Origin: Odoribacter sp. UBA944
GTDB lineage: Bacteria; Bacteroidota; Bacteroidia; Bacteroidales; Marinifilaceae
Length of the DNA: 64,000 nucleotides
Direction of reading: 5' to 3'
Assembly: GCA_002293375.1 (NCBI GenBank)
Contig: DBDA01000003.1
Coordinates: 4,056-68,055, forward strand
Below, in pieces: positions 43,513 through 52,586 of this stretch. The notes under the pieces are model-generated. The model made no database searches. It was not told the DNA's origin and saw nothing but the letters and a program-made list of their open reading frames with translations. Position numbers and translations under genes: made by a program. Every line of letters begins with the position of its first letter. Positions within the stretch are counted from its first letter, which is position 1.

Positions 43513-45129
43513 TCAGGATTTATAAAGTTTGGCAGCCTGTTCTTTGATGGGTTCGCTCGTAATGTAATCGTCAAACTCCATCCGCTTGTCGATGGTTCCA
43601 TTCGGTGTCAACTCGATCACGCGGTTGCACACTGTCTGGATAAACTCGTGGTCGTGCGAATTCATCAGCACCACCCCTTTGAAGGAGATCAGCATGTTGT
43701 TGAACGCCTGAATGGATTCCAAATCCAAGTGGTTGGCCGGTGAATCCAGTACCAGCACATTGGCGTTGGTCAGCATCATCCGGGCGATCATACAGCGCAT
43801 CTTCTCCCCCCCCGAGAGCACCTTTACCCGCTTGTAAATATCCTCCCCCGAAAAGAGCATCTTTCCGAGAAAGCCGCGCAGAAAGGTCTCGCTGGTGTCG
43901 TTGGAGAACTGCCCGAGCCACTCGATGAGCGTCATGTCCGTATTAAAATAGGCCGAATTATCCAATGGCAGGTAGGCGGTCGTAATGGTCACGCCCCAAT
44001 GGTAGGTTCCGTCGTCCGGTTTCAGATTGTCTGTGATAATCTCCAAGAGGGCCGTCATGGCGCGCGGATCTCTTGACCGGAACACCACCTTGTCCCCTTT
44101 TTCGATGGTACAATCTACCTCCCGGAAGAGCCACTCCCCTTCCACTTGCTTGCTCAGGTCTTTTATTTCCAATATCTTGTCCCCGACTTCCCGCTCCGGC
44201 GTAAAAATAATGCCCGGGTATTTGCGAGTAGAGGGCATGATCTCCTCTACGTTCAGTTTTTCCAGCATCTTTTTCCGACTGGTGGTCTGCTTGGACTTGG
44301 CTACGTTGGCACTGAAACGGGCGATAAACTCCTGCAACTCTTTCTTTTTCTCCTCGGCCTTCTTGTTTTTGGCCTGCATCTGTTTCAGAGCCAACTGGCT
44401 CGATTCGTACCAGAAACTGTAATTTCCGGCGAACAGCTGCACTTTTCCGAAATCAATGTCCACTGTATGGGTGCTCACCGCATCCAGAAAATGGCGGTCG
44501 TGGGAGACCACCAGTACGGTATTTTCGTAGTTCGACAGGTAGTTCTCCAACCACATCACCGTTTCGATGTCCAAGTCGTTCGTCGGTTCGTCCAGCAACA
44601 AATTGTCCGGCTTTCCGAACAAGGCCTGCGCCAGCAACACCCGCACTTTCTGCTTACCGCTGAGGTCTTTCATCAGGGCGTAGTGCAACTCTTCCCGAAT
44701 CCCCAAACCGCTCAGCAATGCCGCCGCGTCGCTCTCTGCATTCCACCCGTCCATCTCAGCGAATTTCTCTTCCAATTCCCCCACCCGCACGCCGTCTTCG
44801 TCCGAAAAGTCGGGTTTCGCATAGAGGGCGTTCTTTTCGTTCATGACCTGCCACAATTCACCGTGCCCCTGCATCACCGTATCCAATACTGTACATTCGT
44901 CGTAGGCATAGTGATCCTGTTTCAGCACTGATAACCGTTCGCCGGGCCCGAACAGCACCGAACCTTTGGTCGGATCCAGGTCGCCGCTTAATATCCGCAA
45001 CAGGGTCGATTTTCCGGCCCCGTTCGCACCAATCACCCCGTAACAATTCCCCGGCGTGAATTTCAGGTTTACATCCTGAAACAACACTCTTTTCCCAAAC
45101 TGGATCTCTAAGTTCGAAACTGTAATCAT
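43513..45129 (-). CDS. ABC-F ATPase with a degenerate second ATP site
   Basis: A 538-residue ABC-F protein, two nucleotide-binding domains joined by the charged linker typical of the family (residues 240-300). ABC-F proteins act on the ribosome. Domain 1 is intact in Walker A (GANGAGKST, 34-42) and Walker B ('LLLDEPTNDLD', E181), but its signature is LSGKQ (156-160). Domain 2 has 'VFRSRDPRAMTAL' (349-361) where Walker A should be and 'LDSPANHLD' for Walker B, with serine (463) replacing the catalytic glutamate; its signature LSGGE (438-442) is normal. So one composite site is complete and the other is dead on both faces. The start is set at 'MITVSNLEIQFGKR'; the frame is open to 45255. It most resembles the YbiT branch. 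Confidence 0.93.
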   Translation of the reverse strand: MITVSNLEIQFGKRVLFQDVNLKFTPGNCYGVIGANGAGKSTLLRILSGDLDPTKGSVLFGPGERLSVLKQDHYAYDECTVLDTVMQGHGELWQVMNEKNALYAKPDFSDEDGVRVGELEEKFAEMDGWNAESDAAALLSGLGIREELHYALMKDLSGKQKVRVLLAQALFGKPDNLLLDEPTNDLDIETVMWLENYLSNYENTVLVVSHDRHFLDAVSTHTVDIDFGKVQLFAGNYSFWYESSQLALKQMQAKNKKAEEKKKELQEFIARFSANVAKSKQTTSRKKMLEKLNVEEIMPSTRKYPGIIFTPEREVGDKILEIKDLSKQVEGEWLFREVDCTIEKGDKVVFRSRDPRAMTALLEIITDNLKPDDGTYHWGVTITTAYLPLDNSAYFNTDMTLIEWLGQFSNDTSETFLRGFLGKMLFSGEDIYKRVKVLSGGEKMRCMIARMMLTNANVLVLDSPANHLDLESIQAFNNMLISFKGVVLMNSHDHEFIQTVCNRVIELTPNGTIDKRMEFDDYITSEPIKEQAAKLYKS

Positions 45130-45157
45130 ATAAAAATCGCATCCGTTAAAACGTTCG

Positions 45158-45189
45158 CAAAAATACATTTTTATTTCCGTTCCGCCAAG
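45158..45189 (-). promoter_or_regulatory. Probable promoter of the ABC-F/purL pair
   Basis: On the minus strand CTTG (45189-45186), 20 bases and TATTTTTG (45165-45158) match the consensus with one change in the upstream box. The leader to the ATG at 45129 is about 25 bases. This excludes the longer reading frame beginning at 45255. Confidence 0.6.
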
Positions 45190-45262
45190 ACGGCCGCGAA
45201 AGGTTCGCCCGCAAAGGAAAGCCTGCATCCGCAAAATATTTTTACATTTTTCCAACGAATCG

Positions 45263-45293
45263 TTTGCAATTTAAAAAAATCACCCTACATTTG
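45263..45293 (+). promoter_or_regulatory. tRNA-Asp promoter
   Basis: TTTG (45263-45266), exactly 19 bases, then TACATTTG (45286-45293), the same pair of boxes and spacing as the recG promoter. The mature tRNA begins 38 bases downstream. Confidence 0.8.
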
Positions 45294-45331
45294 CACCGCT
45301 GTTACTCATTGCAGACAGCGCCCCTTTTTTT

Positions 45332-45405
45332 GGTGCGGTAGTTCAGTTGGTTAGAATATCGGCCTGTCACGCCGGGGGTCGCGGGTTCGAGTCCCGTCCG
45401 CACCG
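45332..45405 (+). tRNA. tRNA-Asp (anticodon GTC)
   Basis: A 74-base cloverleaf: acceptor GGTGCGG pairs with CCGCACC, discriminator G, anticodon loop CTGTCAC giving GTC, T-loop GGTTCGAGTCC. CCA is not encoded. A promoter and a terminator frame it, so it is a single-gene unit. Its GTC wobble base is a normal target of queuosine modification. Confidence 0.97.
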
Positions 45406-45412
45406 CAGAATT

Positions 45413-45446
45413 GAAAAAGAGCGAGTTTTTACACTCGCTCTTTTTC
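45413..45446 (+). terminator. tRNA-Asp terminator
   Basis: A perfect 14-bp stem (GAAAAAGAGCGAGT / ACTCGCTCTTTTTC) with a 6-base loop, whose right arm ends in the T-run. It starts eight bases after the tRNA. Confidence 0.92.
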
Positions 45447-45564
45447 ATTTGTGTTACACCACAACTATCTGAAACATTTCTTACTTGTCTTTGTGAGCTG
45501 AGGTTTCGAACTTAGCTTATTCAAAATTAACAGGGATGGGGATGAAAAAACCGTGGTTTTCATG

Positions 45565-45572
45565 TATCTTTG
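45565..45572 (+). promoter_or_regulatory. -7 element of the ECF sigma gene
   Basis: TATCTTTG matches TAnnTTTG exactly, but no TTTG lies at the expected distance. Transcription from here would leave a leader of only about 8 bases before the ATG at 45585. The weak upstream box could mean that an activator or the ECF sigma itself is needed. Confidence 0.5.
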
Positions 45573-45584
45573 CCGGTCAATACC

Positions 45585-46175
45585 ATGAAAGACAGACAAG
45601 ATACAGGCATCGGGGGGATTAATGAGAAGTCTTTGGCTGCGTGGGAAGAGCTTTATAAAAGCTACTACCCCGCATTGTGTTCCTATTCGGAAAACCTGGT
45701 GAAACGCTCCGATATCGCTCAGGATATTGTACAGGATCTGCTGGTTAATGTCTGGCGCTCCGACCGCTTGTTCGGCACCCGGGAAGAACTTACTTATTTT
45801 TTGTACAAAGCGGTCTACAACAACTCCCTGAACTATTTGCGCACCCGGAAAATACAGACCGGTATCCTGTCGACTATGCGGGAAAATACAACACTCGACG
45901 ACAGTCCCTTATCCGACAAACACTTTGCAGAAACCGTCCGGGAAGAGTTGTTGCGCCAACTGCACCTGCACATTGAAAAACTCCCGCCCGAACGTCGCCG
46001 GATCATCCTGCTGAGCCTGGAAGGGCGCGGGCGGGAAGAGATCGCCGAAATCCTCGGCGTCAGCCCCAATACCGTGAAGGCGCAAAAGACTTATGCGCTT
46101 AAAACATTGCGCGATGCGCTGAAAAACAGCGCCATTTTTTCTCTGCTCCTCATTTGTCTGTTAGAGACTGTTTAG
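45585..46175 (+). CDS. ECF sigma-70 factor of the FecI/Sus-locus type
   Basis: About 196 residues. Region 2 is 'WEELYKSYYPALCSYSENLVKRSDIAQDIVQDLLVNVWRSD' with the DNA-melting 'YFLYKAVYNNSLNYLRTRK'. Region 4 is 'LHIEKLPPERRRIILLSLEGRGREEIAEILGVSPNTVKAQKTYALKTLRDAL', a helix-turn-helix. Such sigma factors are held by a FecR-type anti-sigma protein and released when the matching SusC receptor binds its ligand. The fecR-like gene follows after 304 noncoding bases and the SusCD genes after that. The ATG at 45585 is chosen; a TTG at 45570 sits inside the -7 box. The last 15 residues are strongly hydrophobic ('IFSLLLICLLETV'), which is unusual for a sigma factor. Confidence 0.93.
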   Translation: MKDRQDTGIGGINEKSLAAWEELYKSYYPALCSYSENLVKRSDIAQDIVQDLLVNVWRSDRLFGTREELTYFLYKAVYNNSLNYLRTRKIQTGILSTMRENTTLDDSPLSDKHFAETVREELLRQLHLHIEKLPPERRRIILLSLEGRGREEIAEILGVSPNTVKAQKTYALKTLRDALKNSAIFSLLLICLLETV

Positions 46176-46479
46176 AGGCTGTTTTAAAATTTCTCACTCT
46201 TGTTTCTTTGCGGCTTTTCCCGCTCTTGTATTTTCTTCCCATTCGTGTGTGGGGCCTCTTCCCTACCCTTTTCCATCCTCTTGCACATGCTTTGCATATG
46301 CTTTTCCCTTCTCTTTCTCTTCTTTTTCCCACGATATCGTTTCCGGCATGCACTAAAATTCTGACTAAAAGCTTGTTAGATATTTTTTCCTTATTTTTTT
46401 CTGTCTCGGATAGTACAAAAACGGATGTTGTGCATTTTTAGAGAACAAACAACAGTCCCTAAAAGTATAAAAGACTATC
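46176..46479 (+). other. 304-base noncoding gap between sigma and fecR-like genes
   Basis: I see no gene here. The plus strand is strongly pyrimidine-rich (CTT/TTC runs) from about 46190 to 46410. It begins with TAGAGGCTGTTTTAAAAT, a half copy of the GAGGCTGTCTAAA terminator element, but without the second arm. A short palindrome GCATATGC lies near 46295. No TAnnTTTG box with a TTTG partner is present, so the fecR-like gene may be read through from the sigma gene or from an ECF-type promoter I cannot recognise. Confidence 0.5.
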
Positions 46480-47652
46480 ATGGAGCAGAAAGCTACGTTT
46501 TTCCGTATTGTCGAGTTGATGTCGGCCGGAATAAAAGCAGAACTGTCGGAGCAGGAGGCTTTGGAGTTGGACGAGTTGTTGGACACGATGGAGTTGCGAG
46601 AGATGTATAACGATATGAATAACGGCCGGGAGATCGTCCGCCGCCTGAAACGATTGGAGCGCTACGCCGGTCCCGCCTGTGATGCGGCTTTTACCGACTT
46701 CAAGAAACAGGTACAACGGACGGAACGGACAGGGCGCATCCGCCTTTTCCGGTGGGCAAGCGCCGCCGCCATGGCGCTGCTTCTGATGGCCGTCGGTGGG
46801 CAGCACCTGATACAACGGAGCGGCTTTTTCGTCTCTCCCGAATCCAAGATCGGACCCGCCGTCGAACACGCCTTTCTCTACAGCTACACCGATACAGGTA
46901 TTCCCATAACCGGACCGGCGGATGAGCATGCATACAACTACATCGGACAAGACACTGCCTTCACTTTGCTGAAGGTTCTCTACCCCAAACAAGACGCTGC
47001 CGTACAGAACCACCTGGTCGTTCCGCGAGGTGCCACCTATACCATACGGCTCGCCGACGGCACCAAAGTGGTGTTGAATGCCGAATCCGAACTCCGTTTC
47101 CCCGCGCTCTTCTCTCAAAACGAACGCCGGGTCTCGCTCAAGGGCGAAGCCTATTTTGACGTCGCAAAAGATGCCCGACGGCCTTTCGTCATCCACACCG
47201 GTGACAGTTTGGACATCCGGGTGCTGGGCACCAAGTTCAATGTACAGACCTACAAAGACAGTCCGAGAACAGCCGTCACCCTGATCGAAGGGGCGGTGAG
47301 CGTCGGCCTCGGCAGTGAGGCGGGCGTGGTGCTGAAACCGGCCGAACAGGCGGTGTTTGACCGCAAATCCAACCTGCTTTCCGTCCGACCGTTGGAGAAT
47401 ACTTTTCATTCGGTGGCCTGGAGCAACGGTTACTTTGACTTTGATGCCGCTCCGCTTTGCCAGATCCTGAAAGAGTTGGAAAAGTGGTACAACATTGAGA
47501 TCAACACCGACGGTATCGACCCGGACGAGCTGGGGCTATTCTCCCTGCACATGAGCCGCCGGACAACGATCGCCCCGATACTCAATATGCTGCACGAAAT
47601 AACAGGTTTGAATTTCCGGACAACCGGCCGAACGGTACACCTGTTTTATTAA
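46480..47652 (+). CDS. FecR-family anti-sigma / signal-transducing protein
   Basis: A 390-residue inner-membrane protein. The first 85 residues are cytoplasmic and would hold the sigma factor. One helix ('WASAAAMALLLMAVGGQ') is at about 91-107. The periplasmic part has the FecR domain ('VVPRGATYTIRLADGTKVVLNAESELRFP', 'VSLKGEAYFDVAKDARRPFVIHTGDSLDIRVLGTKFNVQTY', 'TLIEGAVSV') and a C-terminal DUF4974 domain ('FDFDAAPLCQILKELEKWYNIEINTD'). It relays ligand binding by the SusC receptor (next gene, 25 bases on), probably through the receptor's STN domain, to release the sigma factor. Confidence 0.96.
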   Translation: MEQKATFFRIVELMSAGIKAELSEQEALELDELLDTMELREMYNDMNNGREIVRRLKRLERYAGPACDAAFTDFKKQVQRTERTGRIRLFRWASAAAMALLLMAVGGQHLIQRSGFFVSPESKIGPAVEHAFLYSYTDTGIPITGPADEHAYNYIGQDTAFTLLKVLYPKQDAAVQNHLVVPRGATYTIRLADGTKVVLNAESELRFPALFSQNERRVSLKGEAYFDVAKDARRPFVIHTGDSLDIRVLGTKFNVQTYKDSPRTAVTLIEGAVSVGLGSEAGVVLKPAEQAVFDRKSNLLSVRPLENTFHSVAWSNGYFDFDAAPLCQILKELEKWYNIEINTDGIDPDELGLFSLHMSRRTTIAPILNMLHEITGLNFRTTGRTVHLFY

Positions 47653-47677
47653 ATAACCTTAATCTTAATTACAAACT

Positions 47678-50600
47678 ATGAAACAAAAGCTACTCAACGG
47701 GAGTAGGATGATGCGGCCCGGCGGAAGCCCGGTACGGCTATTGTCCGTTTTACTTCTAAGCCTGTGGTGTGTGGTACAATCCGCAAACGGGTTGTATGCC
47801 CAAAACCAAGAGCGTATTACGCTAAATCTGAAAGGCGCGTCTGCCGAACAGGTCTTGAATACGCTTAAAAATTCAACAAACCACGAATTTTTCTACCGCG
47901 TGAACGATTTGGCGGAGGTACCCGTACGCGACTACGCTTTTACGAATGCCACGCTGGAAGAGGTGATGAACCGGATTACGTCCGGCACTTCCCTTCAGTG
48001 GTCGATGCAGGAAGGTGCGGTGACCATCTCCCGGAAACCCGCCACACAGCCGGCTGGTGATGTGAGCGGACGGGTAACGGACGAACACGGTGACCCGCTG
48101 CCCGGGGCCACCGTCAAATACACGGATTCTAACCTGGGCGTCAGCACAAATGTAAACGGTGAATACCGCTTGTCGGCCCCTCCCGCCGGTTCTTCTGGAA
48201 AGATCCGGGTATCCTTTGTCGGCATGCAAACCGTTGAAGTGGCCGCGGTACCCGGAAAATTCGAGGAGATCACGATGAAACCCGATGAAGCCGCTTTGGA
48301 AGAGGTGGTGGTGACTGGGATGTTCGACCGTCCCGGCAGCAGCTTTACCGGATCGGCTAAAATAATTACCGGCGAGGAACTGAAGCGGGTGAGTAGCGGA
48401 AACGTCTTCCAGAGCCTGCGCAACTTAGACCCTTCATTGAACCTTATCGACAACATGCAGTTCGGTTCCGACCCCAACCGTATGCCCTCCATGGAATTGC
48501 GGGGTACCACCAACATGCTGACAGAGAGCGACCCCAGCATCCGCCGAATGTACGAAAACGATCCCAACCTGCCGCTCTTTATTCTGGACGGTTTCCCGGT
48601 CAGCATCACCCGGATCAATGACCTGGACATGGAGCGGATCGAGACGTTCGTCATCCTGAAAGACGCCTCCGCCAAAGCCATCTACGGCGCCGATGCGGCC
48701 AACGGTGTCTTTGTCATCACCACCAAACGCCCCACAGGCGGCGAACTGGTGGTGACGTACCGGGGTGTCATCGACATCACCATGCCCGACCTGACCAGCT
48801 ACGACCTGACCAACGCGTTGGAAAAGCTCGCTGTGGAAAAAGAGAGCGGCATCTACGAACAGAACACCTCTCTGAACGGGCTTTTGTACAATCAGAGGCT
48901 CTACCATAGAAACTTGAACGCGGCGCTGGCCGGCAGGGACACCGACTGGCTGAGCAAACCCGTACGCACCGGCATCGGCACCAAACACACATTGGGGCTG
49001 GAGTTGACCGAAGGCAACCTCAGTTTTATGGGCGACCTCTCTTACAACGACGTAGCGGGTGTGATGAAGGAGTCGTGGCGCAGGACCATTTCCGCCACCA
49101 TGGATGTCTCCTACCGGAAACCGGGAAAATTCCTCTTCCGCAACCAGATGACCATCGTATCGAACAAAAACCAGGACTCTCCCTATGGTTTGTTTTCGGA
49201 ATATGTAAACGCCAATCCATACGATGCGCCTTACGGTGCAGACGGCCAACTCATCAAAATGTTTGATGCACCGCACGAGAAACATAATCCGAATCCTATT
49301 TGGAACGCACACCTTAACACCAGCCTGACGGCAAACTACCTGCTGTTCTCGGACAATTTCAACATCGAATATTACCCCACTACAGGGCTGACCCTGCGCC
49401 TGCGCGGCGGTATCGAAACCCAGCGCGACGTATCGGACCGGTTCTATCCGGGCGACCACACCATGTTTGGCGACTACGAAGTAACGGACAGGCACCGCAA
49501 AGGTAAATTTGAGGCCGCCACAGGGCGGATGGACCGGCTGAACGCCGACCTCTCGGCCATGTACGATAAAACCTGGGCGGAAAAACATACGTTGCTGAGC
49601 AACTTCAGTTTCCGGATGGGCCGGCGGGAATCGCGCGCGGTGACCTACGTAGCCGAAGGGTTCCCGGACGACCAGATGAACGACATCATGTTTGCCCGCC
49701 AATACGCTCAAGATGCAAAACCCACAGGAGAAGAGAGCATCGTCAACGATATGTCCTTCACCGGCTTGCTGAGTTACGACTACGACGGACGGTACATGGC
49801 GGACTTAACCTTACGCGGCAGCGCCTCGTCGCAATACAGCCCGAAAAAGCGCTGGGGAGCCTTCTGGAGCGTCGGCTTGCGATGGAACCTGCACAACGAA
49901 AAGTTTGCGGAGAACTGGAACTGGCTGGAAATGCTTAAGTTGCGCAGCTCCGTCGGCACCACCGGTACGCAAAACGTTGACGCCTACTCCCACTTGGCAA
50001 CCTACAAATACTACACCGACGCGTTCTACGATATGGACGAACTGAGCAACGGCAACGGGGCGTACCTCATACGCCTGGCCAACAAAGACCTGGTTTGGCA
50101 ACAGACCCTGGAGTACAACATCGGGTTCGATGTCAATCTCTGGAGGCGCCTGAACGTGGTATTCGACTACTACATCCGGAATACGAAGGATATGGTAGCG
50201 GATTTCACCATTCCACCCTCCACCGGGTATACCCGGGTAAAGGAAAATGTCGGCGATACGCGGAACAACGGGATAGACCTGACCGTGAGTTACCGGGTGA
50301 TCGACCGCCCCGACTTCTTTGTCAACCTGACGGGGGCGCTCTCCATGAACAAAAATAAGATCACCAAACTCTCGGACGCCATGCGCGAATACAACGAGCG
50401 GATGAACGCGCTCTTTACCGAAGCCGACCACGACGGCGACGGCGAAATTGATGAAGCCCGTTACCTCCCTGCCTTAAAATACGAAGAGGGCGGCTCCCTG
50501 ACCGCGATTTGGGCGGTCCCCTCGTTGGGCATTGATCCGGCTACCGGGGAGGAGATCTTTGTCAGCCGCGACGGCACGCCGACCTACGACCGATTCTACA

Positions 50601-51118
50601 AGGCCAGCGATCAGGTCGTGGTAGGCGACAAGCGCGAAAAGTACCGCGGTAACTTCGGCTTTTACAGCGAATACAAAGGCTTCGGACTGAGCGTAACCTG
50701 CCGATTTTTGGGCGGCGGCGAGCACTACAACCAAACGTTGGTGGACAAGGTGGAAAACATTGACATCTCCAAAAACGTAGACCGCCGCGTTTTCACCGGC
50801 CGCTGGTCCGAAACCAACCGAAACGCCCCCTACAAAGCGTTCCGAATCTGGGACGACCGGCAAGGCGCGTGGATAAACGCTCCGAAAACACAGGCCTCTT
50901 CGCGCTTTGTACAAAAACGAAACGAATTGGACATCGCTACGATCAGCGCCTTCTACGACCTGCACCGCATAAGCGCCATCAAGGCGTTGGGCCTGAACCG
51001 CCTGCGCCTGGGCTTTAATATGAACGAAATCCACAAGTTCTCCTCCATCGAGGTCGAACGCGGAACGGATTACCCGTTCGCCCGCACCATGTCGTTCTCT
51101 TTAACCGCTGAATTTTAA
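47678..51118 (+). CDS. SusC/RagA-family TonB-dependent receptor with STN domain
   Basis: A 1146-residue outer-membrane transporter. After the signal peptide come an STN domain (about 45-110, the part that signals to FecR), a carboxypeptidase-regulatory-like beta domain ('GRVTDEHGDPLPGATVKY'), the TonB box region ('EEVVVTGMF'), the plug ('ITGEELKRVSSGNVFQSLRNLDPSL') and a 22-strand barrel ending in 'SFSLTAEF' with a C-terminal aromatic residue. It imports a ligand captured together with SusD, powered by TonB. Near residues 917-925 an acidic loop reads DHDGDGEID, like a calcium-binding EF-hand, in a region predicted to face outside. It lies between fecR and susD in one operon. Confidence 0.96.
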   Translation: MKQKLLNGSRMMRPGGSPVRLLSVLLLSLWCVVQSANGLYAQNQERITLNLKGASAEQVLNTLKNSTNHEFFYRVNDLAEVPVRDYAFTNATLEEVMNRITSGTSLQWSMQEGAVTISRKPATQPAGDVSGRVTDEHGDPLPGATVKYTDSNLGVSTNVNGEYRLSAPPAGSSGKIRVSFVGMQTVEVAAVPGKFEEITMKPDEAALEEVVVTGMFDRPGSSFTGSAKIITGEELKRVSSGNVFQSLRNLDPSLNLIDNMQFGSDPNRMPSMELRGTTNMLTESDPSIRRMYENDPNLPLFILDGFPVSITRINDLDMERIETFVILKDASAKAIYGADAANGVFVITTKRPTGGELVVTYRGVIDITMPDLTSYDLTNALEKLAVEKESGIYEQNTSLNGLLYNQRLYHRNLNAALAGRDTDWLSKPVRTGIGTKHTLGLELTEGNLSFMGDLSYNDVAGVMKESWRRTISATMDVSYRKPGKFLFRNQMTIVSNKNQDSPYGLFSEYVNANPYDAPYGADGQLIKMFDAPHEKHNPNPIWNAHLNTSLTANYLLFSDNFNIEYYPTTGLTLRLRGGIETQRDVSDRFYPGDHTMFGDYEVTDRHRKGKFEAATGRMDRLNADLSAMYDKTWAEKHTLLSNFSFRMGRRESRAVTYVAEGFPDDQMNDIMFARQYAQDAKPTGEESIVNDMSFTGLLSYDYDGRYMADLTLRGSASSQYSPKKRWGAFWSVGLRWNLHNEKFAENWNWLEMLKLRSSVGTTGTQNVDAYSHLATYKYYTDAFYDMDELSNGNGAYLIRLANKDLVWQQTLEYNIGFDVNLWRRLNVVFDYYIRNTKDMVADFTIPPSTGYTRVKENVGDTRNNGIDLTVSYRVIDRPDFFVNLTGALSMNKNKITKLSDAMREYNERMNALFTEADHDGDGEIDEARYLPALKYEEGGSLTAIWAVPSLGIDPATGEEIFVSRDGTPTYDRFYKASDQVVVGDKREKYRGNFGFYSEYKGFGLSVTCRFLGGGEHYNQTLVDKVENIDISKNVDRRVFTGRWSETNRNAPYKAFRIWDDRQGAWINAPKTQASSRFVQKRNELDIATISAFYDLHRISAIKALGLNRLRLGFNMNEIHKFSSIEVERGTDYPFARTMSFSLTAEF

Positions 51119-51131
51119 AAATTAACAGAGT

Positions 51132-52568
51132 ATGAAGTACATTAAAATAACCTTACTGCTGTTGCTGACGACGGCCCTTTTTGCCGGGTGCAGCGACTAC
51201 TTCGACGTCAAGCCCAAAACCGAGATCCGGAGCGAAGACCTTTTCCAATCGGAAAGCGGCTTTTGGCGAGCGTTGACGGGTGTTTACCTGAATATGGCCA
51301 ACCGGGAGGCCTATGGCGGCTACCTCTCGTGGGAGGGGATCGAATTTATGGCCTGGCAACACCAAACCGACAATGGGAACAGCTCTTGGTACAGTCTCCA
51401 ACGCGGCGACTACACCTCCACCGGATCGTTGAATTTTATCGACAAAACGTGGGGGCGGCTCTACAACATCATCGCCGAAGCCAACTACCTGCTCTTTGCG
51501 CTGGATGAATACGGCAGTTTCCTGGCACCTGCAGTGTACGAAAACATCAAAGGGCAATGCCTGGGTATCCGGGCTTATTGCCACTTCGACCTGATGCGGC
51601 TCTTTGCGCAGGGCAACCTGGCGGCCGACCCGTCGTCGCTCACCAAGCCGTGCATCCCCTACGTAACCGCGTACGACAAAGAGATCACACCGCAGCAAAG
51701 TTACGCGTGGACACTCGACCGGGCCATGGAGGACGTCACAGAGGCAATTGGCCTGCTGGATGCCGATGAATACCCGGAAGCGCAGCGTGTAAAAAAGATC
51801 TACTCCAACATGAACATTGATGCCATAAAGCTGTTGGCTGCGCGGATCGAGTTGTGGCGCGGAAATACCGCCGCAGCGCTGGAATATGCCAATGGTTTTA
51901 TAGACGACAAGAGTTGGCGGGTTGACGCCATGATTCCTACTCCTCTTTTGGTGGATGAACTGCGCTTTATGATCACCGTATACAATCTTTTCAGTTGGAC
52001 GGAAAACCAATGGCTGCCAACCGCATCGAATCGCCTCGTTTCCGTGCGCCAGAATTCAGTGGAGGAGAATCTTTTTATGATGGGCCAGACCAATTACGGC
52101 GTTGAAAACGGAGATATGCGATATCTCAATTGGTACGAAGTCAACAATGACGGCAACCCGGATGACTACGGAACCCTCTCTGTCAAGGTCAGGTATGGTT
52201 TCAACAGTAGCAGTAACTACATTGCGTTGATACGGATTTCAGAAGCATGGCTGATCGCCGCCGAGTGCGAATTGGCCAAAACCACGCCCGAAAGCAAAGC
52301 CAGAGCCATTGAGTTGATCAACGACCTGCGCAATAGGCGCGGAAATTCGGCAAGCACCTTTATAACAGATGAGGATATTCCGGACGAAGAGTTGCGCGAG
52401 ATCATTGTGTTGGAACAATTGCGTGAGGTTTCCCAGGAGGGGCAGGCATTTTTCCTTTACAAACGCTTGAATATCGCCAACATGGTCAACTCGGGGAATC
52501 CGATGAGTGCTGCAGAGTATGTGCTGCCCTATCCGCAAACCGAACAGCAGGCGGGCCATAACCAATAA
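51132..52568 (+). CDS. SusD/RagB-family surface lipoprotein
   Basis: A 478-residue lipoprotein (lipobox 'LFAGC', cysteine 20) that caps the SusC barrel as a ligand-binding lid. It has the SusD N-terminus 'SDYFDVKPKTEIRSEDLFQSESGFWRALTGVYLNMANREAYGG', the TPR-like helices ('ILRAYCHFDLMRLF'-type segment 'GIRAYCHFDLMRLFAQG') and the C-terminal 'IRISEAWLIAAECELAKTTPESKARAIELINDLRNRRG'. It follows susC by 14 bases. SusD sequence does not tell the ligand; with no enzyme for polysaccharides nearby, a peptide or protein ligand (as for RagAB) is a fair guess. Confidence 0.95.
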   Translation: MKYIKITLLLLLTTALFAGCSDYFDVKPKTEIRSEDLFQSESGFWRALTGVYLNMANREAYGGYLSWEGIEFMAWQHQTDNGNSSWYSLQRGDYTSTGSLNFIDKTWGRLYNIIAEANYLLFALDEYGSFLAPAVYENIKGQCLGIRAYCHFDLMRLFAQGNLAADPSSLTKPCIPYVTAYDKEITPQQSYAWTLDRAMEDVTEAIGLLDADEYPEAQRVKKIYSNMNIDAIKLLAARIELWRGNTAAALEYANGFIDDKSWRVDAMIPTPLLVDELRFMITVYNLFSWTENQWLPTASNRLVSVRQNSVEENLFMMGQTNYGVENGDMRYLNWYEVNNDGNPDDYGTLSVKVRYGFNSSSNYIALIRISEAWLIAAECELAKTTPESKARAIELINDLRNRRGNSASTFITDEDIPDEELREIIVLEQLREVSQEGQAFFLYKRLNIANMVNSGNPMSAAEYVLPYPQTEQQAGHNQ

Positions 52569-52586
52569 ATTTTAAAGCGTAGAACG

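Noticed and set aside
46176..46479. Small genes in the sigma-fecR gap
   Set aside because: Short frames on both strands come from the pyrimidine-rich tract. None has a plausible start, a signal peptide or a family-like sequence.
48434..49711. A 425-codon minus-strand frame inside susC
   Set aside because: Antisense shadow with low-complexity Val/Gly/His composition and no start signals.
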